Positions 16,414 through 25,793 of a stretch of 64,000 bases of DNA are shown here, piece after piece. Position 1 is the first letter of the stretch. Each line of letters starts with the position of its first letter. Location: positions 1-64,000 of the forward strand of contig NZ_BBQZ01000008.1 of assembly GCF_000974805.1 (NCBI RefSeq). Reading direction: 5' to 3'. Source of the stretch: Demequina salsinemoris (GTDB taxonomy: Bacteria; Actinomycetota; Actinomycetes; Actinomycetales; Demequinaceae). The position numbers were made by a program, and so were the translations under genes. The notes beneath the pieces were generated by a model that worked only from the letters and a program-made list of their open reading frames with translations, searched no databases and had not been told where the DNA came from.

Positions 16414-18795
16414 TCAGGGCCGTTGGCCGCGCCTGGACCTGCGAGCCTTGGCAGTGGTGACGTTCAGCGCGTCGAGGATGCGATCGATCGTCGCGAGCGA
16501 CACCCGGCCGTCCGAGCCCATCGCGAGGACGCGCATCGGAGTCGACTCGTAGAAGCTCTCCGCGACGGGGTCGTCCGCGGTCGCGGCGCCCATCTCCTTC
16601 TCGCTGACCTTCCTCACCAGGCCGCGCAGCACCCGTCCGAGGCCGCTGGCCTTGAGCTCGCGCACCGTCGTCTCGCGGGAGAAGGGCAGCGTCGGCGCGG
16701 CCGCGGGCACCGGGTGGCCGAGCAGCGCCGACAGCTCGGCGTCCGAGGCGACGGGGCCGGCGGGGGCCGGCACGGCGGAGACCTCGTCGCCGGCCGAGAC
16801 GCGCACGGTCGCGGTCGCGCGGATGTCCACCGAGGACAGCCCGACGCGCAGCTCGAACTCGCCGGCCTCGACGGTCCACGAGGACGACGCGACGTCGTAG
16901 AACGCGAACGCGCGCTCGTCGAGCGACAGCGCCACCGACGCGGTCTCCCCGGGCTCGAGCGTCACCTTCGCCCAAGCGCCGAGCTCCTGCTCGGGACGAT
17001 GCACGGAGGCCGCGACGTCGTGCACGTACGCCTGGACCACGGTCGAGCCGCGCCGGTCGCCGGTGTTCGTCACGTCGACCGTCACCGTGCGCTTGGCGCC
17101 GCGGCCGGTCGTCTTCGCGTTGCCGACCTCGAAGGTCGTGTAGCCGAGCCCGTGGCCGAACGCGAAGCGTGCGGGCACGCCCCACGTGTCGTGGAAGCGG
17201 TAGCCGACGTAGAGGTTCTCGCGGTAGATCGCCTGCGTGGGGTGGTTCGCGAACGTGCCGTGCGAGGGCAGGTCGACGCCCAGCACGGGGAACGACTCCG
17301 CGAGCCGGCCGCCGGGCTCGACCTCGCCGAGCAGCACGTCGACGAGCGCCGACCCCGACGCCTGCCCGCCCAGGTAGGACAGCAGCACGGCGCGCGCCCT
17401 CGCCGCCCAGGGCAGCTCGACGGGCGCCCCGGTCGCCAGGACGACGACGGTGCTCGGGTTGGCATCGAGCACCTCCTCGAGCAGCCGCGTGTGACCGTCG
17501 GGCAGGCGCAGATGCTCGCGGTCGTAGCCCTCGGCCTCGTACGAGCCGGGCAGTCCGAGCATCAGCACGACGGTGTCCGCGGACGAGGCGGCGTGGCGCG
17601 CCTCGGCGATCATCGCATCGTCCGTCTCTCCCGTGCGCGGGTCGTAGCCAGGCGCGTACGCGAAGCCGTCCCCGAGGCGGTCGTGGAGGGCGCTGTACGC
17701 GGTGTCGATGCGGGTCGGGTTCACCTGCGACGAGCCGGCCCCCTGATAGCGGGGCGCGGTCGCGAAGGCGCCGATGAGCGCGATCGACCGGTCCGTCGCG
17801 AGGGGAAGGATCCCGTCGTTGCTCAGCAGCACCGAGCCCGCCGCGGCCGCCCGGCGCGCGAGTGCGTGGTGCGCGTCGAGGTCGACCGGCGCACCGTCCC
17901 GGTGGGCCTCGCGCTCGTCCTCCGCCTCAAGCGCCAAGGCGGCGACGCGCGCGGCGGCGACGTCCACATCGTCCATCGCGAGCGAGCCCGACGCGAGCGC
18001 CTTCCTGACCTGCCCGTCCCACGCGCCCTTCGAACCGGGCATCTCGAGGTCGAGCCCCGCGTGGACGCCCGCCGCGCGGTCGGCCACGGCGAACCAGTCC
18101 GACATCACGAGCCCGTCGAAGCCCCACTCGTCGCGCAGGACGTCGGTCAGCAGGCGACGATGCTGGCTCGCGTGGGTGCCGTTGACCTTGTTGTACGAGC
18201 ACATCACGGTGCGCGGGCTCGACTCCTTCACGGCGATCTCGAAGCCCGTGAGGTAGATCTCCCGAAGCGTGCGCTCGTCGATGACCGAGTCGGCGCGCAT
18301 GCGGTCGCGTTCCTGGCTGTTCGCGGCGAAGTGCTTGAGGCACGCGCCGACGCCCTCCGACTGGATGCCGTTCACGAGCGCGGCCGCCATCCGGCCTGAG
18401 ACCAGGGGGTCCTCCGAGAGGTACTCGAAGCTGCGGCCGCCCGCCGGGTGGCGCTTGATGTTGAGCCCGGGCCCGAGGACGACGTCGACGCCGAGCCCGC
18501 GTGCCTCGCGACCGAGTGCGGCGCCGACCTCCGCGACCAGGTCGGGGTCCCACGTCGCGCCGAGCGCCGAGGCGGTGGGGAAGCAGGTCGACGGGTCCGA
18601 CGACCCGATGCCGACATGGTCGGCGTCCGCGCTCTGGTGGCGCAGCCCGTGGGGGCCATCGGACAGCGACGCGGACGGGACGCCGTGCTCCGGAATCGCG
18701 ACGGTGGTCCAGAAGTCGGCGCCCGACAGCAGGCTGATCTTCTGGTCGGTCGTGAGCTGCGCGACGAGCTCGTGCGCGCGGTCGAGGTGGGTCAT
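16414..18795 (-). CDS. GH3 family beta-glucosidase
   Basis: A 793-residue glycoside hydrolase family 3 enzyme of full three-domain length. The N-terminal barrel contains LSDGPHGLR near residue 45, KHFAANSQERDR near 154 and the nucleophile motif GLVMSDWF with D233. The second domain holds GLPGSYEAEGYDRE, and the fibronectin-III-like domain follows (GYTTFEVGNAKTT and later). There is no signal peptide, so it should hydrolyse imported cello- or xylo-oligosaccharides or glycosides. I start at the ATG at 18795, with AAGGA eight bases upstream. It is divergent from a TetR gene, and the gap contains a 19-base palindrome, so substrate-controlled expression is likely. Confidence 0.9.
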   Translation of the reverse strand: MTHLDRAHELVAQLTTDQKISLLSGADFWTTVAIPEHGVPSASLSDGPHGLRHQSADADHVGIGSSDPSTCFPTASALGATWDPDLVAEVGAALGREARGLGVDVVLGPGLNIKRHPAGGRSFEYLSEDPLVSGRMAAALVNGIQSEGVGACLKHFAANSQERDRMRADSVIDERTLREIYLTGFEIAVKESSPRTVMCSYNKVNGTHASQHRRLLTDVLRDEWGFDGLVMSDWFAVADRAAGVHAGLDLEMPGSKGAWDGQVRKALASGSLAMDDVDVAAARVAALALEAEDEREAHRDGAPVDLDAHHALARRAAAAGSVLLSNDGILPLATDRSIALIGAFATAPRYQGAGSSQVNPTRIDTAYSALHDRLGDGFAYAPGYDPRTGETDDAMIAEARHAASSADTVVLMLGLPGSYEAEGYDREHLRLPDGHTRLLEEVLDANPSTVVVLATGAPVELPWAARARAVLLSYLGGQASGSALVDVLLGEVEPGGRLAESFPVLGVDLPSHGTFANHPTQAIYRENLYVGYRFHDTWGVPARFAFGHGLGYTTFEVGNAKTTGRGAKRTVTVDVTNTGDRRGSTVVQAYVHDVAASVHRPEQELGAWAKVTLEPGETASVALSLDERAFAFYDVASSSWTVEAGEFELRVGLSSVDIRATATVRVSAGDEVSAVPAPAGPVASDAELSALLGHPVPAAAPTLPFSRETTVRELKASGLGRVLRGLVRKVSEKEMGAATADDPVAESFYESTPMRVLAMGSDGRVSLATIDRILDALNVTTAKARRSRRGQRP

Positions 18796-18835
18796 CGCCG
18801 TCCTTCTGGGGGTGAGCCTGGGGTTGCCCACACGC

Positions 18836-18854
18836 TATCTGACAATGTTAGATA
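18836..18854. promoter_or_regulatory. Operator candidate between GH3 and TetR genes
   Basis: TATCTGACAATGTTAGATA is a 19-base palindrome with one mismatch, AT-rich in a GC-rich region. It lies 41 bases before the GH3 start and 88 bases before the TetR start. Its size and position suit a TetR dimer site repressing both genes. Confidence 0.6.
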
Positions 18855-18942
18855 AAGCCAGGGTGGTCCTGAGTCGGACCCCTGCCGCTCGGGACGCCGG
18901 ACCGTGCGGCCCGAGATCTGAGACCGCACGGAAGGGGGCCGC

Positions 18943-19500
18943 ATGAGCGAGCGACTGACACCGGCGGTGCGCCGCGCACGCATCCTCGACACCGCGATGC
19001 GGGTCCTCGACGCCGACGGCCACCGCGGCCTCACGCTGCGCGCGGTCGCCCGCGCGTGCGGCATGACCGCGCCGGGCCTCATCCATCACTTCCCGACGCT
19101 CGACCACCTCCTCGTCGCCGTGGTCGAGCGCCGCGACGAGCGGGACGAGGCCGAAGGGGAGGAGCGGCTCGAGGGCCGCCTCACACCGCGGGCGGTGTTC
19201 GACCAGATGATCGAGGGCATCATCGCGAGGCCCGAGGCCGCACGGCTGTTCGTCGCGGTGCAGGCCGCGGCGCTCGACCCCACGCATCCGGGCCACCGGT
19301 GGTTCGTCGAGCGCTACGCCCGCGATGCCGCGCGCTTCGAGGCGCTGTTCGACGAGCAGGTCCCCGACGCGGCGGGCGTGGCCCGACGATGCATGGCCGC
19401 GATCGACGGGCTGCAGCTCCAGTACCTGGCCGACCCCGGCTTCGACCTGCGTGGCCAGTGGTCGGCGGCCGCCGACGCCCTGCTGCCGAGCGAGGGCTGA
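18943..19500 (+). CDS. TetR family transcriptional regulator
   Basis: A 185-residue regulator with the TetR/AcrR N-terminal domain: ARILDTAMRVLDADGHRGLTLRAVA leads into the helix-turn-helix CGMTAPGLIHHFPTLDHLL near residues 37-55. The variable C-terminal domain binds the effector. The ATG at 18943 follows GGAAGGGGG. It is divergent from the GH3 gene and presumably represses it, with an oligosaccharide, glycoside or aglycone as inducer. The effector cannot be told from sequence. Confidence 0.85.
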   Translation: MSERLTPAVRRARILDTAMRVLDADGHRGLTLRAVARACGMTAPGLIHHFPTLDHLLVAVVERRDERDEAEGEERLEGRLTPRAVFDQMIEGIIARPEAARLFVAVQAAALDPTHPGHRWFVERYARDAARFEALFDEQVPDAAGVARRCMAAIDGLQLQYLADPGFDLRGQWSAAADALLPSEG

Positions 19501-19528
19501 CGGGCCCGCTCAGTCCGGGTCGCGCGGC

Positions 19529-21271
19529 TCAGTCCGCGTCGTGCGGAGCGGACTCGTCGCTGCCGTCCGTCAGGGGCGCAGCGGTCGCGTCGGTGTCGCC
19601 CAGCCCCGAGCGTCGTCTCCAGCGGATGCGGGTCGCGCGCAGGTCGATCTCGGTCGTGGTCGGTTCGAGGCCGAACTCGTCGCCCATCTTGGTGACGATG
19701 CCGGCGACGAACTCCTCACGGCTCGCATGCGTCCGTCTTCGATGCTCGTGCGCGAGGGCGCTCACGGTCGAGATCATCATGCCGATCATCACCGCCGAGA
19801 ACGGCAGCGCGGTGAGGATCGCGGCGGTCTGCAGCGCGGTCAGCCCGCCGGACACCATGAGCGCGATCGCGACCGCGGCCGTCGTCGCGGCCCAGAACAC
19901 GCGGATCCACGCAGCGGGCTCCTCGTCGCCGCCCGTCGAGAGCATCGACAGCACCAGGGCACCCGAGTCGGAGGACGTGACGAAGAACAGCGCGATGAGG
20001 ATCATCGCGCCGGCGATCGCGACGGACCCGCCCGGCAGCCCCTCGAGCAGGGTGAAGAAGGACCCCTCGACGTCCACGGTGCCGTCCGCCGCAAGCATCC
20101 CGCCGTCGCCGTAGAGCTCTCGGTAGATCGCGGACCCGCCGAGCACCGAGAACCACAGGAACGTGAGCGACGCGGGCACGAGCAGGACGCCCCACACGAA
20201 CTCGCGCACCGTGCGGCCCTTGGAGACCCTCGCGATGAAGATGCCGACGAAGGGCGCCCACGAGATCCACCAGCCCCAGTAGAACGTCGACCACGACGAC
20301 TGCCACTCCTGGCCCGCCTCGCCCGCGAACGCCGAGGTGTCGAACGCCATCGAGATGAAGCCCGACAGGTACGCGCCGATCGACTGGACGAACTCGCGCA
20401 GCAGGAACTCCGTCGGCCCCGCGATGAGCACGAACACCAGGATCGCGCCCGAGAGCACGAGGTTCGTGCTCGACAGCCACTTCATGCCCTTCTCCACCCC
20501 CGTCACCAGGGAGAAGACCGTCACCGCCGTGATCCCGACGATGAGCCACACCTGCGTCGACACGGTCGGGTCTGCGATCCCGGTGCTGTCGAGGCCGGCG
20601 GACAGTTGCAGCACTCCGAAACCGAGCGAGGTCGCGAGCCCGAACAGCGTGCCGACCACGGCGGCCACGTCGATCACGTCCCCCCAGCGGCCCTTGACTC
20701 TGTCGCCCAGCAGCGGCTCGAGAGTCCAGCGGATCGAGACCGGCCGCCCGCGCCGGTGCACGGCGTACGCGACGGCCAGACCCACCACGATGTAGATCGC
20801 CCACGCGTGCAGGCCCCAGTGGAGGAACGTGCGGGCCATGGCCTGCTCGGCGAGATGGTCGGGGTTGCCAGACACCCCGGGTGGCGGCGAGGTGAAGTGC
20901 GACAGCGGCTCGGAGACCCCGTAGAAGACCAGGCCGATGCCCATGCCCGCCGCGAAGAGGAGGCCGTACCAGCTGAAGTTGGAGAAGGCCGGCTCATCGT
21001 CGTCCTTGCCCAGCACGATGTCGCCGTACTGGCTGAACCCCAGGTAGAGCACGAAGACCACGAACACGGCCGCGATGAGCACGTAGTACCAGCCGAACGC
21101 GGCGATCACCGAGGTGTTGATCGCATCGAACGCCGCAGCCGCGCCCGACGGCCAGATCAGCGCGAACGACACGAACGCGAAGATGATGATCGCCGCCGGC
21201 CCGAAGACCGCCTTGGCGAGCCCCGCGCGCGTCATGCGCGTCCCCAGGGACCCCTTCGCAGTGATGGCCAT
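19529..21271 (-). CDS. BCCT family osmolyte transporter (copy A)
   Basis: A 580-residue betaine/choline/carnitine transporter with about 12 membrane spans. Diagnostic segments are GMGIGLVFYGVSEPLSHF, the tryptophan-rich FYWGWWISWAPFVGIF substrate and sodium region, and ARVSKGRTVREF. The C-terminal cytoplasmic tail (about residues 500-580) contains an Arg-rich SGLGDTDATAAPLTDG stretch. I start at the ATG at 21271, since the frame further upstream is arginine-rich and atypical. Sodium- or proton-coupled uptake of glycine betaine or related solutes is the family role. It lies next to a close paralogue on the same strand. Confidence 0.88.
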   Translation of the reverse strand: MAITAKGSLGTRMTRAGLAKAVFGPAAIIIFAFVSFALIWPSGAAAAFDAINTSVIAAFGWYYVLIAAVFVVFVLYLGFSQYGDIVLGKDDDEPAFSNFSWYGLLFAAGMGIGLVFYGVSEPLSHFTSPPPGVSGNPDHLAEQAMARTFLHWGLHAWAIYIVVGLAVAYAVHRRGRPVSIRWTLEPLLGDRVKGRWGDVIDVAAVVGTLFGLATSLGFGVLQLSAGLDSTGIADPTVSTQVWLIVGITAVTVFSLVTGVEKGMKWLSSTNLVLSGAILVFVLIAGPTEFLLREFVQSIGAYLSGFISMAFDTSAFAGEAGQEWQSSWSTFYWGWWISWAPFVGIFIARVSKGRTVREFVWGVLLVPASLTFLWFSVLGGSAIYRELYGDGGMLAADGTVDVEGSFFTLLEGLPGGSVAIAGAMILIALFFVTSSDSGALVLSMLSTGGDEEPAAWIRVFWAATTAAVAIALMVSGGLTALQTAAILTALPFSAVMIGMMISTVSALAHEHRRRTHASREEFVAGIVTKMGDEFGLEPTTTEIDLRATRIRWRRRSGLGDTDATAAPLTDGSDESAPHDAD

Positions 21272-21392
21272 GTCGCGCCTGCCTCGTGCCCGGTGCGCAC
21301 GCGATGCGGCGCGTCTGAGGTGAAACCTAGTCCCGTTGATCCTGGTCTGCGACATATGCCGGCCCGGCGGCGCAGGATCGCGACGCTCCCGG

Positions 21393-23198
21393 TCAGTGCG
21401 TGCCGTCGGTGGGGATCACAGTCTCGACCTCGTCGGTTCCGAGCTCGCGGTAGGTGACCGACGGTCGCACCGCGGGGATCTCCCCGGTGTCGTCGGTGAG
21501 GGGAGCCGCGGTGGCCTCGGTGTCGCCCAGTCCCGAGCGTCGTCTCCAGCGGATGCGGGTCGCGCTGAGGTCGATCTCGGTCGTGGTCGGCTCGAGGCCG
21601 AACTGGTCGCCGAGCTTCGTGATGATCCCCGCGACGAACTCCTCGCGGCTCGCGCGGGTGCGGCGTCGATGCTCGTGCGCGAGCGCGCTGAGGGTCGAGA
21701 TCATCATGCCGACCATGACGACGGAGAACGGCAGCGCGGTGAGGATCGCGACGGTCTGGAGCGCCGTGAGGCCGCCCGACACCATGAGCGAGATCGCCAC
21801 GGCGGCCGTCGTCGTCGCCCAGAACACGCGCATCCACGTGACGGGCGTCGGCCGGCCGCCGGTGGACAGCATGGAGAGGACGAGCGCGCCCGAGTCGGAG
21901 GACGTGATGAAGAACAGCGCGATGAGGATCATCGACCCGATGATCGCGAGCGTGCCCCCAGGCATCGCGTCCAGCATCGTGAACATCGTCCCCTCGATGC
22001 TCACCGTGCCGTCGGCGAGGATGAGCCCGCCCTCGCCGTACATCTCCTGGTAGATGGCCGTCCCGCCGAGGACGGCGAACCACAGGAACGTGAGCGACGT
22101 CGGCACGAGCAGGACGCCCCACACGAACTCGCGGACCGTGCGGCCCTTGGACACGCGCGCGATGAAGACGCCGACGAACGGCGCCCATGAGATCCACCAG
22201 CCCCAGTAGAACGTGGTCCACTGCGCCTGCCACGCCTGCCCATCCGCGCCGTCGAACGCCGAGGTGTCGAAGGCCATCGAGATGAAGCCCGCGATGTACG
22301 CGCCGATCGACTGGACGAACTCCCGCAGCAGGAAGCCGGTGGGTCCCATCAGCAGGACGAACACGAGCATCACACCGGACAGTCCGAGGGCGATCCTCGA
22401 CAGCAGGTTCATGCCGCGCTCGACGCCGACGACGAGCGACAGCATCGTCACGACCGTGATGCCCACGATCAGCCACACCTGCATCGTCACCGAGGTGTCG
22501 GCGAGGCCGATGGTCTCGAGGCCGGCGGACAGCTGCAGGACGCCGAAGCCGAGCGACGTCGCGAGGCCGAAGAGGGTGCCGACCACGGCGGCGATGTCGA
22601 GCACGTCGCCCCACCTGCCGCGGACCTTGTCGCCGAGGAGCGGCTCGAGGGTCCAGCGCATCGACATCGGGCGGCGGCGCCGGTGCACCGTGTACGCCAC
22701 GGAGAGTCCGACGATGATGTAGATCGCCCACAGATGCAGGCCCCAGTGGAGGAACGTGCGGGCCATCGCCTGCTCGGCCAGGTAGTCCTGCGCGCCTGAG
22801 ACCCCCGGCGCCGGTTCCACGAAGTGGGACAGCGGCTCGGACGCGCCGTAGAACACGAGGCCGATGCCCATGCCCGCCGCGAAGAGCATCCCGTACCAGC
22901 TGAAGTTGGAGAACTCCGGCTCGTCGCCGTCCTTGCCCAGCACGATGTCGCCGTAGGGGCTGAATCCCAGATACAGCACGAAGACCACGAACACGGCGGT
23001 GATCGCGACGTAGTACCAGCCGAATCCCGCGATCACGGTGTCGTTGAGCGTGGCGAACACCGACTCGGCCGCGGTGGGCCAGATCAGCGCGAACGCGACG
23101 AACGCGAAGATGATCGCCGTGGCGGGGTAGAAGACCGCCCTCGCCACGCGCGAGCGCGTCATGACATCCGTGAAGCGCGCCGCCCCCTTGACCGCCAT
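21393..23198 (-). CDS. BCCT family osmolyte transporter (copy B)
   Basis: A 601-residue paralogue of the downstream BCCT gene, conserved over nearly its whole length, including GMGIGLVFYGASEPLSHF, FYWGWWISWAPFVGVF and the tail segment SGLGDTEATAAPLTDD. It extends about 20 residues further at the C-terminus (VETVIPTDGTH). The ATG at 23198 has AAGGCGGG upstream. The pair with 19529-21271 looks like a tandem gene duplication with 121 bases between the copies. Divergence may reflect different substrates (betaine, ectoine, choline) or different osmotic set points; the sequence does not say which. Confidence 0.88.
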   Translation of the reverse strand: MAVKGAARFTDVMTRSRVARAVFYPATAIIFAFVAFALIWPTAAESVFATLNDTVIAGFGWYYVAITAVFVVFVLYLGFSPYGDIVLGKDGDEPEFSNFSWYGMLFAAGMGIGLVFYGASEPLSHFVEPAPGVSGAQDYLAEQAMARTFLHWGLHLWAIYIIVGLSVAYTVHRRRRPMSMRWTLEPLLGDKVRGRWGDVLDIAAVVGTLFGLATSLGFGVLQLSAGLETIGLADTSVTMQVWLIVGITVVTMLSLVVGVERGMNLLSRIALGLSGVMLVFVLLMGPTGFLLREFVQSIGAYIAGFISMAFDTSAFDGADGQAWQAQWTTFYWGWWISWAPFVGVFIARVSKGRTVREFVWGVLLVPTSLTFLWFAVLGGTAIYQEMYGEGGLILADGTVSIEGTMFTMLDAMPGGTLAIIGSMILIALFFITSSDSGALVLSMLSTGGRPTPVTWMRVFWATTTAAVAISLMVSGGLTALQTVAILTALPFSVVMVGMMISTLSALAHEHRRRTRASREEFVAGIITKLGDQFGLEPTTTEIDLSATRIRWRRRSGLGDTEATAAPLTDDTGEIPAVRPSVTYRELGTDEVETVIPTDGTH

Positions 23199-23287
23199 GC
23201 GATCCCGCCTTGTCCCCTGTGCGCACGCGAGGTGGTGCGCTCTAGATGAAACCTAGCCCCGTTGCGCCTGGTCGGCACCCGATGCCG

Positions 23288-24136
23288 TCACATCTCCTCG
23301 TGCGTGTCGGGGTCGCCGGCGAACAGGCGACCGTCGGCACGCGTCATCGAGTCGATCGCGGTCATCTCCGCATCGGCGAGCGTGAAGCCGAGCACGTCGA
23401 GGTTCGCGCGCTGACGCTCGGGCGTCGCGGACTTCGGCAGCGGGACGGACCCGTGCTGGACGTGCCAGCGCAGGACGACCTGCGCGGGTGTGACCCCATG
23501 GGCCGCGGCGGCCGCGGTCACGATCGCCTCATCGAACGGCGCCTGCCGCTTGCCCAACGGGCTCCACGCCTCGGTGACGATGCCGAGGCGGTCGTGCGCC
23601 TCCCGCAGCGCCTCCTGGTTGAACCACGGATGCATCTCGACCTGGTTCACGACGGGGGCGACCCCGCTGTCGGCGATGATCTCCTCGAGCAGCGCGGGCG
23701 TGAAGTTGCTGACGCCGATCGACCTGACCAGGCCCTTGTCCCTCGCCTCGACGAGAGCGCGCCATGCACCCAGGTACTTGCCTGTGATGGGGTTGGGCCA
23801 GTGGATCATCATCACGTCAATGCGTTCCACGCCCATGCGTGCCACCGACTCCTCGATCGAGGCGAGCGCGCGTGCCTGCTCGTGGTGGCGCCCCGGGAGC
23901 TTCGACTGCACGGTGACGTGATCCCGCGGCGTCCCCGACTCGGCGAGGAAGTCGCGCACCGCCTTGCCGACGATCCCCTCGTTCTCATAGTTCACCGCGG
24001 AGTCGACCAGCCGGTAGCCGGCCTCGAGCGCCGACCGGATCGCGCGGTAGCCGGCCTCGCCGACCAGAGGGTACGTGCCGAATCCCAGGGCAGGGATCTC
24101 GAAGCCGTCGGACAGGGTGCGGGTCGGGATGCTCAT
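23288..24136 (-). CDS. Aldo/keto reductase
   Basis: A 282-residue NADPH-dependent oxidoreductase of the AKR5-like bacterial group (2,5-diketo-D-gluconate reductase type). The catalytic tetrad is visible: D45 and Y50 in VDSAVNYENE, K79 in VQSKLPG and H112 in IHWPNP. The C-terminal phosphate-binding block LPKSATPERQRANLDVLGF is complete. The ATG at 24136 is seven bases from a minus-strand TAGCGT (24144-24149) and has no Shine-Dalgarno sequence, so the mRNA is probably leaderless. The physiological substrate is unknown. Confidence 0.88.
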   Translation of the reverse strand: MSIPTRTLSDGFEIPALGFGTYPLVGEAGYRAIRSALEAGYRLVDSAVNYENEGIVGKAVRDFLAESGTPRDHVTVQSKLPGRHHEQARALASIEESVARMGVERIDVMMIHWPNPITGKYLGAWRALVEARDKGLVRSIGVSNFTPALLEEIIADSGVAPVVNQVEMHPWFNQEALREAHDRLGIVTEAWSPLGKRQAPFDEAIVTAAAAAHGVTPAQVVLRWHVQHGSVPLPKSATPERQRANLDVLGFTLADAEMTAIDSMTRADGRLFAGDPDTHEEM

Positions 24137-24263
24137 GCACCCCACGCTAGGCCACTGCTCCGACATGTCGGCAACGGCCTGGGGCGAGCGGTTCGGGAGC
24201 GGTTCGGGAAGATGGCTGCGGGAGGTCCCGACGAGGCCCGGCGCGCGTCGAGCGCGACGCCCG

Positions 24264-25136
24264 TCACGCATCGTCCGTATGCGCTCCCAGCCAGGAGATC
24301 ACGTCCGCGATGACCTCCTCCTTGTTGACCTCGTTGAACAGCTCGTGCCGCGCGCCGGGGTAGACCTTCACCGTCACGTCCGTCAGCCCGGAGCGCTCGC
24401 GGTAGTCGCGCGCGAGGTGGTCGATGGACGATGCGCCGCCCAGCGGATCGTCATCGCCCACCATGATCAGGAGGGGGAGATCGCGGCCCAGGGCGCGCGC
24501 GGGCCGGCCGAGCAGACGCAGCGTGTCGCGGATCCCGAAGAGCTTGCGCAGCGGCTCGTCCGAGGTGAGCGGATCGGCCTTGAAGGCGTGGTGGACCGCC
24601 ACGTCGCGGCTGAGCCACTCGACTCCCGTGTCGCCCAGGTGCTTGTGGCGCGCGTTGAGGCTGCCGCCGTTCATGTGGAGGACGGTGCGATGGGCGGTGC
24701 CCATGAGGATCGCGGCGTCGTAGTCGGCGGCGTGCTCGTTGAGGATCATCTGCGCCATGAGGGAACCCCACGAGTGACCCAGGAGGACGAGCGGCAGGTC
24801 GGGGTGCGCCGCGCGGATGACGCCGGTGAGCTGGTGGACCGCGGCCACCGCGGCGCGATGCCCTCCGGCTCCCAGGTGGCCCAGACGGCTCGCGTCGCCG
24901 CCATGCTGCTCCATGCCGGTCAGGCCGTGACCGCGATGGTCGTCGGCCCAGACCGTGTAGCCCGCCGCGGCGAGGGCGCGCCCCACATGCGCGTAACGAC
25001 CCGAATGCTCGCCGACGCCGTGGAGCAGCTGGACGACGGCCCGCAGCCGCTCGGCCTCCCACACGCGCACGTGGATGGTGACGCCGTGGGCATCCGTGAA
25101 GGTGGTGTCGCTCGCGGCCGGTGCGTCGTCGCTCAT
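24264..25136 (-). CDS. Alpha/beta hydrolase, monoacylglycerol-lipase-like
   Basis: A 290-residue serine hydrolase. It shows the oxyanion motif LLHGVGEHSGRY near residue 38, WADDHRGHGLT near 63, and the nucleophile elbow GHSWGS with S122, a pattern usual in the Hydrolase_4 (monoglyceride lipase) group. The acid is probably in MVGDDDPLG and the histidine in PGARHELFNE. The start is six bases from a minus-strand TATCGT (25143-25148), indicating a leaderless message. Its last codons contain a GACGATGCG motif copy. No neighbours suggest a specific substrate. Confidence 0.85.
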   Translation of the reverse strand: MSDDAPAASDTTFTDAHGVTIHVRVWEAERLRAVVQLLHGVGEHSGRYAHVGRALAAAGYTVWADDHRGHGLTGMEQHGGDASRLGHLGAGGHRAAVAAVHQLTGVIRAAHPDLPLVLLGHSWGSLMAQMILNEHAADYDAAILMGTAHRTVLHMNGGSLNARHKHLGDTGVEWLSRDVAVHHAFKADPLTSDEPLRKLFGIRDTLRLLGRPARALGRDLPLLIMVGDDDPLGGASSIDHLARDYRERSGLTDVTVKVYPGARHELFNEVNKEEVIADVISWLGAHTDDA

Positions 25137-25333
25137 GTCCGCACGATAGCGGGAGCGACGCGGGACGGGCGTCGCTCCCGCTACCGTGCGGCGGATCGAG
25201 GCTCAGGGGAGGAGGGCGGCCAGTGAACGAGGCGGGCCGGGCAGCGGCTTGGCCGGGGCGTGGCCCGAGCGGGGGTCCGTGGCGAGCGCTGGTGGCGAGC
25301 GCTCGCGCGGCGAGGCGGACGAGGGTTGGCGGG

Positions 25334-25702
25334 TCATGCTGCGATCAGGTCCAGGTCGTAGTCGGGCATCGCGTCGGTGTTCCCGATGCTCTCGGTCGTG
25401 GACTCGCTGAACGCGTTCGCGGCGGCGAAGCTCAGGCCCTGGTCCCATACGGCGACGTTCACGACGCGGGCATCGTCGGCGAGGTCGGGCCCGTCGTCCT
25501 CGGAGGGGTCGTCCGCCGGCGTCACGGCCGCGGCATCCACGTACCGCTCGCCCGTGGTCGCCGTGTCCGACGTGGTCGACGAGTCGGTGACGGCGGGGGT
25601 CGACGGCGCGGGGGCGGCGTCGGTGTCGGTCGCGCAGCCGGAGAGAAGAAGGGCTCCGACTGCGGCTGCCGCGATAGCGGTGAAGGTGCGCTGCGTTCTC
25701 AT
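25334..25702 (-). CDS. Putative secreted lipoprotein
   Basis: A 122-residue protein with a lipoprotein signal peptide (basic MRTQR, hydrophobic core, lipobox LLSGC with C23). A Thr/Ser/Asp-rich low-complexity segment runs to about residue 75, and a short C-terminal part (VVNVAVWDQGLSFAAANAF) may be the folded portion. I do not recognise the family. It should be anchored to the outer face of the membrane. A perfect 10-base hairpin lies 37 bases upstream. Confidence 0.6.
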   Translation of the reverse strand: MRTQRTFTAIAAAAVGALLLSGCATDTDAAPAPSTPAVTDSSTTSDTATTGERYVDAAAVTPADDPSEDDGPDLADDARVVNVAVWDQGLSFAAANAFSESTTESIGNTDAMPDYDLDLIAA

Positions 25703-25738
25703 GGCTTCAGTTCACGCGCCGAGCCTCAGAGTGGGCTG

Positions 25739-25761
25739 GGAGCGACCTGCGAGGTCGCTCC
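25739..25761. promoter_or_regulatory. Perfect inverted repeat upstream of the lipoprotein gene
   Basis: GGAGCGACCT and AGGTCGCTCC, perfect 10-base arms around GCG. It could be an operator or a hairpin in a leader. It lies 37 bases upstream of the minus-strand gene at 25702. Confidence 0.4.
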
Positions 25762-25793
25762 GAGGTGCGGGTGGGGGTGCTCTGAGGTGTGGA

